Assembly (NCBI GenBank): GCA_035622315.1
Contig: DASPVP010000125.1
Span: 1-25,211 of the forward strand
DNA length: 25,211 bases
Direction: 5' to 3'
Source: JAJPHJ01 sp035622315
GTDB lineage: Bacteria > Vulcanimicrobiota > Vulcanimicrobiia > Eremiobacterales > Eremiobacteraceae
Numbering within the stretch: the first letter of the stretch is position 1; each line of letters begins with the position of its first letter. A program made the translations under genes and the position numbers. The notes below the pieces were generated by a model that worked only from the letters and a program-made list of their open reading frames with translations, ran no database searches and was not told where the DNA came from. Shown here in pieces: positions 16,093 to 23,373 of this stretch.

Positions 16093-17577
16093 TTATTTTG
16101 CGGCTTTGACCTGGGCTTCGGTCACTGCAGACGCTTTGTTTCCCCAGGAGCTGCGAATGTACGTGATCACCGCAGCGATCTCAGCCGGGCTGAGTTTGCC
16201 CTTCCATGACGGCATCGCCCCGTTGAAGGTCGCGCCGTTGACGGAGATCTGGCCTGTCATGCCGTTCTCGACGATCTTGATGACCTTGTTCGGATCGCCG
16301 GTCACCACCGGGTTGCCGGCGAGCGGGGGGAATGCGCCTGGCAAGCCTTGGCCTTTGGCTTGGTGACAGCTCGCGCAGTTCTGCGCGAAGACCTGATCAC
16401 CGGCAGGCGCAGCGGCTGCTCCGGCTGCCGGAGTGGGTGTAGCGATCGCGACCACCGGCGCTGCAAGCGCCTCCGCCGAGTTCGGCGGCGCGCCGTATCC
16501 CGCGACGGGCGTTTGGCCGACCGGGCTTGCTGCTTGTTCTGCGCCGATGATCTTCGCTGAGTAGATCGTGACCCCGACGATGACGACGACGGTCAACGCC
16601 GCCAGCGTCAGCATGTAGGGCCTGCGAGCGGCAACTCGGCTCGGGTTACGATCGAGCCAGGGCAGCAGGATGAGCACCGTGGTGAAAGCGCCCGGGAGAA
16701 TCACAGTGGGGACCAGCGAGAGGTTCTGCGGGAACATCCGCAAGAGCCCATAGAGCGCGTAGAAATACCAGGCAGGCGCGGGGATGAATTGCGCGTTGTT
16801 GGGGTCCGCCTTGGCCAGCAGCGGCGCGGGCATCACGATCGCGAGCGCGACGATGATGATGAACGCGATCAACGCCGACATCGAATCCATGAAGATCTGG
16901 TTGGGGTAGAAGCGGCCGTACGTCTTGACTGGCGTATCGCCGGCGGGGCCTGCTGATCCGTTGTGCCGGAAGATGAACAGGTGCAGCCCGACGAGGGCGA
17001 TGATGAGCGCGGGAGTCGCCCAGATGTGCAGGCCATAGAAGCGGCTGATCGTGAGCGTGCCAAGCGTCGAACCGTCGCTCAAGAAGTGATAAATGAACGG
17101 CCCGACGATCGGAACGCTCGCGGCGATGTTGATAGCGACCTGGGTAGCGAAGTAGGCGTTGAGATCCCAGGGGAGGAGGTATCCGGTCAACCCCATGGAC
17201 AGGACGATGAAGAAAAGCAAGACGCCGACGACCCATTGGATCTCGCGAGGTTTTTTATACGCCCCGAAGAGCAAGACCTGAAGCAGATGCAGCGACATCA
17301 GCACGATCATGGCCGATGCGCCCCAATAATGCAGGCTGATCAGAAACTGTCCGAGATAGAGGCCCTTATAGATGAAGAGCGTCGATTCCCAAGCCGTGAT
17401 AGCTGAGGGCGAATAGTAGAATGTGAGAATGATACCCGTGACGATCTGGACCGCAAGAATGATGAGCGTGGCGCTGCCGAACACGTACCAATAGCTCGCA
17501 CCGCCGGGCACGTCTTCCGTGAGGAAGTTCTTGGTCGCGCTGACGAGACCGGTGCGACTCTCAAGCCAATCGAGCAT
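16093..17577 (-). CDS. Cytochrome b (b6/subunit IV type) fused to a C-terminal cytochrome c domain
   Basis: A 494 aa quinol oxidation subunit of a bc-type complex. Seven membrane helices are visible between residues 30 and 342: four of the cytochrome b6 part and three of the subunit IV part. Haem ligands are H83 and H97 in helix B and H184 and H199 in helix D; 14 residues between the helix-D pair is the b6f/Firmicutes pattern. After a Pro/Ala-rich linker (about 350-393) comes a class I cytochrome c domain with C401-x2-C404-H405 and a likely Met455 ligand. The Qo-site motif is P268-A-W-Y instead of PEWY. No Cys is seen at the position that binds haem ci in b6. A TAGGAGAAGGAC site precedes ATG 17577. 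It follows the Rieske gene by 9 bp. Confidence 0.94.
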   Translation of the reverse strand: MLDWLESRTGLVSATKNFLTEDVPGGASYWYVFGSATLIILAVQIVTGIILTFYYSPSAITAWESTLFIYKGLYLGQFLISLHYWGASAMIVLMSLHLLQVLLFGAYKKPREIQWVVGVLLFFIVLSMGLTGYLLPWDLNAYFATQVAINIAASVPIVGPFIYHFLSDGSTLGTLTISRFYGLHIWATPALIIALVGLHLFIFRHNGSAGPAGDTPVKTYGRFYPNQIFMDSMSALIAFIIIVALAIVMPAPLLAKADPNNAQFIPAPAWYFYALYGLLRMFPQNLSLVPTVILPGAFTTVLILLPWLDRNPSRVAARRPYMLTLAALTVVVIVGVTIYSAKIIGAEQAASPVGQTPVAGYGAPPNSAEALAAPVVAIATPTPAAGAAAAPAGDQVFAQNCASCHQAKGQGLPGAFPPLAGNPVVTGDPNKVIKIVENGMTGQISVNGATFNGAMPSWKGKLSPAEIAAVITYIRSSWGNKASAVTEAQVKAAK

Positions 17578-17586
17578 GTCCTTCTC

Positions 17587-18255
17587 CTACCAATACGACA
17601 CGCGGATGATACTCGGCGTGTTCGCCGCGTATTTCACCCACTCGACTTCAGCGACGCCGCTTTGCTCGCGGAAGGGCAACGGATCGAGGCCGCGCGGTGC
17701 TGGACCGATGAAGTGGCCCGAACTGTCTTTTTTATGCTGGCCGAATTTCGAGAACTGCGAGCCGTGGCAGGGGCACAAGAACCCGCCGAGGCTGTCATCC
17801 CAATCGTACTTGCAGTTCAGATGCGGACAGAGAGGACTCCACATGACGAAACCAAGGGCGCCGACTTGGAAGTCGATCGCGGTTTGACTCGCCGCGAAGA
17901 GATCGGGGCGCTCGCTCCGCAACTCTGTCAAGTCATCAGGACCGAGCTTGAGGCCCCAGACATAATACTCGTTGTTCGTCTTGTAGTAGCCGTCCGTCAC
18001 GAGCTTGTTGAAGAATATCTTCACCGGCTTGTCGAGCGTGCTTTGTAGTTGCGAGAACTCGTCCGCGTTGAGCGGCGAGTAGCCCTTATTCGCGTCGACC
18101 AGCTCGGGTGTGGGAACGAGCGAGGTGATGACGGGTACGGCGAGGCCCAAACCCACAATCGATCCGGTGAAGATGGTGGCTCGGGCGAGGAAAGCTCTCC
18201 GGCTGATGTCCTCAGGCGTCCCGGGGTCTTGGTAGGCTTTCGGCACGTGCGACAA
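17587..18255 (-). CDS. Rieske iron-sulfur protein of the bc-type complex
   Basis: This 222 aa protein carries the [2Fe-2S] centre that takes an electron from quinol bound at cytochrome b. Box 1 is CPHLNC (ligands C143 and H145, disulfide C148) and box 2 is CPCHGS (ligands C161 and H164, disulfide C163). The N-terminus has a Tat-type SRRAFLARA motif (RR at 19-20) before a single hydrophobic anchor at about 27-47. The start is TTG at 18255, supported by a GGAGGTGA site 6 nt upstream. It is the first gene of a pair with the cytochrome b-c fusion, the usual Rieske-cytochrome b order. A possible extended -10 (TGCTACATT) lies near 18350 but no good -35 was found. Confidence 0.95.
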   Translation of the reverse strand: MSHVPKAYQDPGTPEDISRRAFLARATIFTGSIVGLGLAVPVITSLVPTPELVDANKGYSPLNADEFSQLQSTLDKPVKIFFNKLVTDGYYKTNNEYYVWGLKLGPDDLTELRSERPDLFAASQTAIDFQVGALGFVMWSPLCPHLNCKYDWDDSLGGFLCPCHGSQFSKFGQHKKDSSGHFIGPAPRGLDPLPFREQSGVAEVEWVKYAANTPSIIRVSYW

Positions 18256-18386
18256 AGAGCGTCACCTCCGCTTCGTGCAAGACGCGCGTTGGATTTCGAC
18301 GGTGTTTTGGTGGAAGGATGCCACCTGCCTTTGGCCGCTTCAGAAAAACCGGGCAAATGTAGCACATCTCGGCCTCTAGCGTCGCT

Positions 18387-18418
18387 AAAAGACAAGCCCG
18401 CGAAGTGCGGTCGCGGGC
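18387..18418 (-). terminator. Rho-independent terminator after the pilin-like gene
   Basis: On the minus strand a perfect 7 bp stem GCCCGCG/CGCGGGC (18396-18402 with 18412-18418) with a 9 nt loop is followed by TTGTCTTTT. It starts 36 bp after the pilin stop and separates that gene from the Rieske operon. Confidence 0.85.
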
Positions 18419-18453
18419 GTTGCGTCGAGAGGGTTACTGACGAACGGAGTGTC

Positions 18454-18954
18454 CTAACAGAGGCAGGCCGAGAGCCCGGAACCCTGGCACCAGCGGATCC
18501 CGGTGATGCCCGCCCCGTAGTTGGGAAGCTGCGTCAGCGTCGTCGTGTCGTGGTTGTTACCGTCGCTTAGCTTGTACATCGAGCCGGCGCAGACAAAATT
18601 GCCTGGGGTCGTGTAATAGTAGCTTCCACCCGCTGGGTCGTTCGGTATGGCGTTGAGATAGGGATTACCCGAACCGCCGAAGAGGTTGACGTTCACCGGG
18701 CCGCTTGAGGGCGGATATTGGCCGCTGTTGTCGACTGCGTATTCCTCGAGCGCGGTCGCTAGCTGCTTGAGGTTCCCTTCGCAGGCCGCCGACGTCGCCT
18801 CGGCGCGCGCGTGCAAGAAGTTTGGGATCAGGATAGCCGCCAGGATCGAGATGATCGCCACGACGATGATCAATTCGATGAGGGTGAACCCGCGAGCCGG
18901 CGACCAGCCATCCTTGTGCATATATGGGTCTTCGACGCTGCGCTGCAGCGCCAT
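18454..18954 (-). CDS. Type IV pilin-like / pseudopilin protein (GspG/PilA type)
   Basis: A 166 aa prepilin. The class III signal is unmistakable: ARG followed by FTLIELIIVVAIISILAA, with cleavage after Gly22 and Glu at mature position 5. The globular part after PNFLHARAEA is short (about 115 aa) and contains ALEEYAVDNSGQYPP, a common motif of major pseudopilins and small pilins. Six Cys are present, three of them in the last eight to ten residues (WCQGSGLSACLC). ATG at 18954 gives a 22-residue leader; ATG at 18921 would give a more usual 11-residue leader, and neither has a clear ribosome binding site. No assembly genes adjoin it; pilT is elsewhere in the window. It is followed by a terminator. 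Confidence 0.9.
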   Translation of the reverse strand: MALQRSVEDPYMHKDGWSPARGFTLIELIIVVAIISILAAILIPNFLHARAEATSAACEGNLKQLATALEEYAVDNSGQYPPSSGPVNVNLFGGSGNPYLNAIPNDPAGGSYYYTTPGNFVCAGSMYKLSDGNNHDTTTLTQLPNYGAGITGIRWCQGSGLSACLC

Positions 18955-18987
18955 AGTGAAAAGGGCCTCGCGCCGGTGAAAAGCTCG

Positions 18988-19521
18988 TTAGACTTGGGTG
19001 TGAGGGCTGTCACGCCGCGCAAACGCGGTCACGATCGGCGTGCCCGCGCGCAGCGTCTGATACACGACGCAGTATCGCTCCGTCAGCCTCTGAAGCGTCG
19101 CCATCTGCTCGACGTTCGCAGGCGTGTCCAGATCGAACGAAAGTCGGATAGCCACAAACCCGACCGGCGCGTCGCGGTCCACGCCGAGGGTGCCGCGGAA
19201 GTCGAGGTCCCCTTCGGCCAGCACTGTGCCGTCGCGGACCTCGATGCCGGTGCTCGTCGCGACGGCGCGCAAGGTCACGCCGGCGCAGGCCACGAGTGCT
19301 TGGAGCAACATGTCCCCCGAGCAGACGAGCGATCCATCTCCGCCCGTCGCCGGATGAAGCCCGGCTTGCACGAGACGACGACCGGTCTCCACGTTGCAGC
19401 TGACACCTTCTGGATCGTCGAGGTGACCTTGTGCTCGCAGGGTGATCAGTGCGCTCTTCGGGTCGACCCGATAGCGCTCTTTGAGCGGCGCCTGTACGGC
19501 CCGCAGATCCGGTCCGCTCAT
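18988..19521 (-). CDS. OsmC/Ohr-family protein (probable thiol peroxidase)
   Basis: A 177 aa OsmC-fold protein. OsmC/Ohr enzymes reduce organic hydroperoxides with a reactive Cys pair. Cys79 in ALVACAGVTLRAVA and Cys151 in ERYCVVYQTL sit at the positions of that pair, although the flanking sequence is OsmC-like rather than classic Ohr. Two more Cys (42 and 67) are unusual. The start is ATG at 19521, only 4 nt after the stop of the upstream zinc-ribbon gene, with the overlap AGGA acting as a short ribosome binding site; coupling is likely. It is followed by a 33 bp gap and the pilin-like gene. The exact substrate is unknown. Confidence 0.85.
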   Translation of the reverse strand: MSGPDLRAVQAPLKERYRVDPKSALITLRAQGHLDDPEGVSCNVETGRRLVQAGLHPATGGDGSLVCSGDMLLQALVACAGVTLRAVATSTGIEVRDGTVLAEGDLDFRGTLGVDRDAPVGFVAIRLSFDLDTPANVEQMATLQRLTERYCVVYQTLRAGTPIVTAFARRDSPHTQV

Positions 19522-19525
19522 CGTC

Positions 19526-19738
19526 CTATTGGGGCGTTACCCTCTCCGGGATCTCGCGGTTCCACCACGACGAGCGCGTGGCACCTGCCCCGACAAGCTC
19601 CGACTCCTGACGGCTTGCGCTCTCGATCTCGGGAAGTTCGTCGAGCCGCCCTTGGGCCAAGCAGATATCGCACACGATGTGATCGTCGACTGGGTAGAGT
19701 TCGGCGTTCTTGCGCCCGCAAATGCCGCATTTAGGCAT
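19526..19738 (-). CDS. Small zinc-ribbon protein, hypothetical
   Basis: A 70 aa protein starting MPKCGICGRKNAELYPVDDH. Two CxxC pairs (C4-C7 and C23-C26) about 15 residues apart form a probable zinc ribbon, with a charged tail containing LDELPEIESASRQES. No enzyme domain is visible. The frame stays open to 20047 but that extension is antisense of the repeat lipoprotein. The ATG at 19738 has a GGGGGAT site about 6 nt upstream and is preferred. It runs directly into the OsmC gene with 4 nt between them, so the two are probably one transcription unit. A regulatory or redox-sensing role beside a peroxidase-type protein is only a guess. Confidence 0.7.
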   Translation of the reverse strand: MPKCGICGRKNAELYPVDDHIVCDICLAQGRLDELPEIESASRQESELVGAGATRSSWWNREIPERVTPQ

Positions 19739-19834
19739 GGCGTCATCCCCCAAGACATGCAAGGCCGTTGTGGCGAGAGCGCTCTCCTTACCTCCAGGGT
19801 CCGTCATTCCTGTAGAGCGTATGTTTGCTTTCCG

Positions 19835-19874
19835 GGCAAGAAACAACGCGGCGCCTTGCAGGCGCCGCGTTGTT
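19835..19874 (-). terminator. Rho-independent terminator after the repeat lipoprotein gene
   Basis: A perfect 14 bp inverted repeat (19842-19855 with 19861-19874, arm AACAACGCGGCGCC) around a 5 nt loop, followed on the minus strand by a T-rich run (TTTCTTG). It begins 19 bp after the lipoprotein stop. The perfect symmetry means it could also work on the other strand. Confidence 0.9.
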
Positions 19875-19893
19875 GTAGGTTCGTCGCTTTCTG

Positions 19894-20808
19894 TTACGAG
19901 CCGAATCCGATGCAGGTCTCGAAGTCTTGCAGTCCTGTCGTGATGTTGAAGACCGGTGTGCTCGAAGCGCTGAACGGCGGCGCGAAGTCCGAAATCTCGG
20001 GCGTGAAATCCCACGTCCAGAGATGGCTGCCGCTGAACTGCAAGCACTGCACGGCCTCAGCCGTTGGGATCACAAACGACGGCGTCGATGTGTTGGAGAA
20101 CGGCGGAGTGAAGACGTCGATGCCGGTTGCCTCATATTCGCTTGCGTAGAGGTTTCCGGCCGAGTCGAACGCCACCGCCTGACCCTCGCCGCTTGTCAAC
20201 GGAATCGTCGCCGTGGGAACGCTCACGTCCGTGATCGGCGCGGTGAAGAAGAGTACGTCGTTGCCTTCTTCCTGCGCGACCGCCATGTTGCCCGACTTAT
20301 CAAAGGCGATCTGAGCCGGACCATCGTCGACGAGGCCGTTCGCGGTTCCGAGCGTTAGTGCGGGGGTCGACGTATCGCTGAACGGTGGTGTGAACTCACC
20401 GACCGTCGGGCCACCTCGATCCGAATACCAGAGGTCGCCGCTCGCATCGGCGGTTAAGTTGTAAGCATTTTCTGTTGTGAGGTTGATCGTGATGGAAGGC
20501 GTGCTGCTCGCGCTGATGGGCGTTGTGAATCCCGTGATGGTCGCGGCGCCCACACTATCATTGAGGACATAGAGGTTCTTCCCAATGGCGGCCGGCGCGG
20601 CTGGCGCGAGCGGCGTGTAATCGGTAAGCGTCACGCTCGGAGACGAGCTGGAGCTAAACGGTGAGGTGTATCTCACCAAACTGCCGCCCGTTTCAAGAAA
20701 TGCCGCGTAGAGATGCCTGACCGCCGCCTGCGGCGCTGGTGATGTCGAACTCGAACTGCACGCCGTGAGAAATGCGGCGAGCAGAACGGCTAAACGGAGG
20801 TTCTTCAT
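19894..20808 (-). CDS. Secreted repeat lipoprotein, six-bladed beta-propeller-like
   Basis: A 304 aa protein with a lipoprotein signal (lipobox LTAC, Cys17) and a Ser-rich linker. Six copies of a motif like FTPPFSxTSTP occur at about residues 47, 94, 139, 188, 233 and 275, spaced 42-49 residues, each followed by a short hydrophobic strand. Between them are phrases such as ADASGDLWYSD, AFDKSGNMAVA and AFDSAGNLYASE, the type found in NHL/SMP-30-like propellers. A six-bladed propeller at the cell surface is the natural reading. The ATG at 20808 has a GAGGAG site 5 nt upstream, better than the GTG at 20814. It has its own terminator and a structured leader. The ligand is unknown. Confidence 0.82.
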   Translation of the reverse strand: MKNLRLAVLLAAFLTACSSSSTSPAPQAAVRHLYAAFLETGGSLVRYTSPFSSSSSPSVTLTDYTPLAPAAPAAIGKNLYVLNDSVGAATITGFTTPISASSTPSITINLTTENAYNLTADASGDLWYSDRGGPTVGEFTPPFSDTSTPALTLGTANGLVDDGPAQIAFDKSGNMAVAQEEGNDVLFFTAPITDVSVPTATIPLTSGEGQAVAFDSAGNLYASEYEATGIDVFTPPFSNTSTPSFVIPTAEAVQCLQFSGSHLWTWDFTPEISDFAPPFSASSTPVFNITTGLQDFETCIGFGS

Positions 20809-20901
20809 TAGCACTCCTCATTTTCTGACCAAGGCAGGGCGACAGTCCCAGACAAGCTCTGGCTCGTGCCCGCTGTGGCGGGACGTTCAGGTCTCCGCCA
20901 C
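20809..20901 (-). promoter_or_regulatory. Hairpin-rich 5' leader of the repeat lipoprotein gene
   Basis: Two adjacent stems precede the ribosome binding site. The 5'-proximal one is a perfect 7 bp stem (20875-20881 with 20895-20901, GTGGCGG/CCGCCAC). The second has an inner 5 bp stem CCAGA/TCTGG (20848-20852 with 20858-20862) inside an outer GCaGGGC/GCCCGC stem (20834-20840 with 20868-20873, one bulge). One nucleotide separates the two helices. No known riboswitch consensus was recognised, and no T-run follows. Confidence 0.4.
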
Positions 20902-21309
20902 TCGACTCCTTGAAGCGGGGCCGCAATCAGTGAGCTGGACCACCTCGATGAGCGCCCCGTCACTGCGCGCCTTCCGCGCCAAGGAACATCAAAACGAGGG
21001 CGCTTGCGCCCCAACCCATGTCGCGAGCGAACTTACTTGCTCCTCGCGTGCTCTCGAATCAGGACGAGATCAGGGCATCGCGACCGATGATCGGTGCGCC
21101 TCGGCGGCTGTGGATAAATCTTCTGCCGGTCCTCGATGGGGTGCGCTAACCGAGAGAGCGGAGTTTTGATTGCGCCCAAGGCCGGGCGCCCTCCAACTCA
21201 CATAGCAGCGTCAACGATCGAACCACAGTTTACACAGTTTTCCGACTCAAGCGCCGGACCCGCACGCGGCGGATCCCCTACAAACCAATCAGTCCACTCC
21301 GGTCGGTCC
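20902..21309. other. Apparently noncoding region
   Basis: About 400 bp with no convincing gene between the lipoprotein leader and the end of the solute-binding protein gene. It contains a perfect DnaA-box-like TGTGGATAA (21109-21117), a direct repeat of CACAGTTT (21224-21231 and 21233-21240) and a hairpin GCGCCC/GGGCGC (21172-21177 with 21184-21189) without a T-run. The short frames here lack ribosome binding sites and family motifs. It should hold the lipoprotein promoter, which could not be placed. Confidence 0.6.
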
Positions 21310-22947
21310 CTATATGCGCCAGTCCCCGGTATCCCAGATCGGGCTGCCCACGTGGTCGGGCCGGAAGCCTTTCAGGTCCGTGTTCACCGCGAAATCGTAT
21401 GTCTCAAACCAGAGCGGGATGATCGGTACTTGCTCGGCGAGGACTTGCGCGATGCTGGCATATCGGGCCTTGCGTACGCTTCGGCTATAGCTCGCGAGTG
21501 CGGCTTCTTCTGCCCCGTCGAAGCTGCGGTCGCAAAAACGGTAGACGTTCTCGCCGTTCGGCGGTATCCACCGGCACTCGAACAGGATGGAGTCGTCTGG
21601 ATCGGCGCCGTTCGAGAAGCCTTCCAGGACGACTTGGAAATGGCCGGTCATTTCGATGCCGCCATCTGAGGCAGGCCCGTACAAGATATCCGACGGGTAC
21701 GATTTGATCACCGTGTCGATGCCGACTTGGCGCCACTGCTGCTGGATCAGTTCGCGCGCCTCTAACGACTCGGTCGCCCCCGCGATGCCGGCGAGACCGA
21801 GGCGCAAGACGACGCCATTTTTCTGCCGCAGTCCGTCTGGCCCCATTCGCCAGCCTGCGGCGTCAAGCAGCCTGCTCGCGGCCGACGGATCGTATGGATA
21901 GCGGCGCACGTCATCGTCGTGCGCCCATAGAAACGGTGGCTGATCCGAATCGGCCAGAACGTCGGCGCCCGTCGTCACCTTCTCGATCAAGGTAGGACGA
22001 TCGGTCGCAAAGACGAGCGCTTGGCGCACCCGTACGTCTGATAAGAGCGGGTCGTGGGTGTTCAGCCCGAGGTCGGCATAGCGCGTAAAGGGTGTCGAGA
22101 TAATCCGAACGCCCGGTGTGCCGCGAAGCTGTCGCGTGATCGTGTGAGGCACTTGATCGTAGAAGTCGATCTCGCGCGTCTTGACGAGAGTCGCCAACGT
22201 GTTCTCGTCAGGAACGATGCGCACGTCCACTTCTCGCAGCTTCGGCGGTCCTTGCCAGTAGCCGGGGTTTGCGATCATGCGAACCACGCTATCGGGCTCG
22301 TACGAGACGACCCTGTAGGGGCCCGTTCCGATAGGCATGGTGCTATACGCAGCGTGCGCCACGTTCGCATCGCTTGGGAAGAGGTGAGCCGGCAGGACGC
22401 AATAGCCGTAGGCGCCGACCGGGCTCAAGAACATCGTAACGAAGGGTGCGTAGGCGCGTCGCAGGAGGATCACGGCGGTGAACGGGTCGGGCGTGCGGAT
22501 CGATTCGATAAGTTCGTAACCAGCACGGCTTGGCACGGGGTTGTCCGGATTCATGATCGCCCGCCACGTGAAGACCACATCGCGAGCGGTGAAGGGGATA
22601 CCGTCTTGCCACTTGACGCCGCGGCGGAAGTGGTAGGTGATCGTGCGCCCGTCCGGACTTATGCCGCCGTTCTCCAGGCTGGGCACGCTGCTCGCAAGCG
22701 CGGGGATGATCCGGTTCTGATCGTCGTCTTCGATCAGATACCCGGCCCAGAACTTTGAGAGGTCGACATCGACCTGCTGCTGGCCGATGACCGGGTTCAA
22801 GTTGTCCGGCTCTCGCGCGATGCCGATGCGTACTACGCCGGGCACCGTCCACGGATTCGAGCCGTGCCCGGTGCCGCTCTCGGTCGAGATCTTCGTACAC
22901 GCGAAAAGTGCGAAGCCGAGCACGCAGAGCGCAACGGGGGTCGCCAA
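21310..22947 (-). CDS. ABC transporter solute-binding lipoprotein, peptide/nickel type (SBP family 5)
   Basis: A 545 aa extracytoplasmic binding protein of the DppA/OppA family. Seen are the lipobox LFAC (Cys17), the family strand LNPVIGQQQVDVDLSKFWAG, YHFRRGVKWQDGIPFTARDV (the classic family-5 signature), IGTGPYRVVSYEPDSVV, VRQALVFATDRPTLI and the C-terminal VPIIPLWFETYDFAV. It would deliver peptides or similar solutes to a permease, but no permease or ATPase gene is present here. The only standard start is TTG at 22947, which leaves the signal peptide without its usual basic residues; the open frame upstream reads RSRTVF, so the true start may lie further upstream at a rare codon. Confidence 0.9.
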   Translation of the reverse strand: MATPVALCVLGFALFACTKISTESGTGHGSNPWTVPGVVRIGIAREPDNLNPVIGQQQVDVDLSKFWAGYLIEDDDQNRIIPALASSVPSLENGGISPDGRTITYHFRRGVKWQDGIPFTARDVVFTWRAIMNPDNPVPSRAGYELIESIRTPDPFTAVILLRRAYAPFVTMFLSPVGAYGYCVLPAHLFPSDANVAHAAYSTMPIGTGPYRVVSYEPDSVVRMIANPGYWQGPPKLREVDVRIVPDENTLATLVKTREIDFYDQVPHTITRQLRGTPGVRIISTPFTRYADLGLNTHDPLLSDVRVRQALVFATDRPTLIEKVTTGADVLADSDQPPFLWAHDDDVRRYPYDPSAASRLLDAAGWRMGPDGLRQKNGVVLRLGLAGIAGATESLEARELIQQQWRQVGIDTVIKSYPSDILYGPASDGGIEMTGHFQVVLEGFSNGADPDDSILFECRWIPPNGENVYRFCDRSFDGAEEAALASYSRSVRKARYASIAQVLAEQVPIIPLWFETYDFAVNTDLKGFRPDHVGSPIWDTGDWRI

Positions 22948-23002
22948 GAAAACGGTGCGCGACCTCCCCGAGGCCGCGCACGATCTTTTCTTTAGGTGAG
23001 AT

Positions 23003-23275
23003 CTAATGGTAGAAATACGGATCCAGCACGCTCACTTCGGTGACGCTGTCGACGGGCAGGCCGTTTCGCTGGCCGGCTTGGCGGACTGCATCTTCGTTCG
23101 GGCCATCGTACACGCAATAAGTTTTCTTGTGATCCTTGGAGACGTACGAGTGCACCCACGTGACGCCGAGGTCGCCGTTGGTCTTGACGACGGTCCCGCA
23201 GGTCTGGGCCCCTTGGTTCGTAATGGGTATTTCAAGGCCGTCTTTAAACGTTCGTTCGATGACGTAGCGCGGCAT
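23003..23275 (-). CDS. DUF4242 family protein
   Basis: A 90 aa small protein starting MPRYVIERTFKDG, followed by VTWVHSYVSKDHKKTYCVYD, then GPNEDAVRQAGQRNGLPVDS and VTEV, the layout of the DUF4242 family (ferredoxin-like fold; one characterised member binds nickel). The function is not established. An AAGGAGGT ribosome binding site directly precedes the ATG at 23275, so strong translation is likely. It is divergent from the cyclase gene over 98 bp, and the solute-binding protein gene follows after 55 bp on the same strand. Confidence 0.88.
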   Translation of the reverse strand: MPRYVIERTFKDGLEIPITNQGAQTCGTVVKTNGDLGVTWVHSYVSKDHKKTYCVYDGPNEDAVRQAGQRNGLPVDSVTEVSVLDPYFYH

Positions 23276-23373
23276 GTGACCTCCTTGGATCTGGGTCTCA
23301 AGAGCCAGGGGTGATTCGATGCCGAGGGCTCTTCCGCTCTAAATCGAACCTCCGTGCGTTGGTTTCTGACGAC
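23276..23373. promoter_or_regulatory. Divergent intergenic region with nested inverted repeats
   Basis: This 98 bp region separates the DUF4242 and cyclase genes. It holds AAGAGCC/GGCTCTT (23300-23306 with 23327-23333) and TTCGAT/ATCGAA (23315-23320 with 23343-23348), which interlock. They may be operator half-sites or alternative RNA stems. No clear -10/-35 pair was found. Confidence 0.3.

Noticed and set aside
19739..20047. Upstream extension of the zinc-ribbon frame
   Set aside because: It runs through the terminator and the antisense of the lipoprotein gene; the ATG at 19738 has a good ribosome binding site.
20860..20930. Possible tRNA gene on the minus strand
   Set aside because: The stems do not form a cloverleaf, and no T-loop consensus or CCA end fits.
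21172..21189. Terminator for the solute-binding protein gene
   Set aside because: The 6 bp stem lies more than 100 bp downstream of the stop and has no T-run on either strand.
20902..21309. Possible replication origin
   Set aside because: Only one DnaA-box-like site, no AT-rich unwinding region and no dnaA, dnaN or parAB genes nearby.
22310..22330. Further copy of the TGTAGGGGC palindrome
   Set aside because: It lies inside a coding region, lacks the second arm and matches only a few bases.
22054..22758. Plus-strand frame (234 aa) over the solute-binding protein
   Set aside because: Antisense shadow; no ribosome binding site or recognisable motif.
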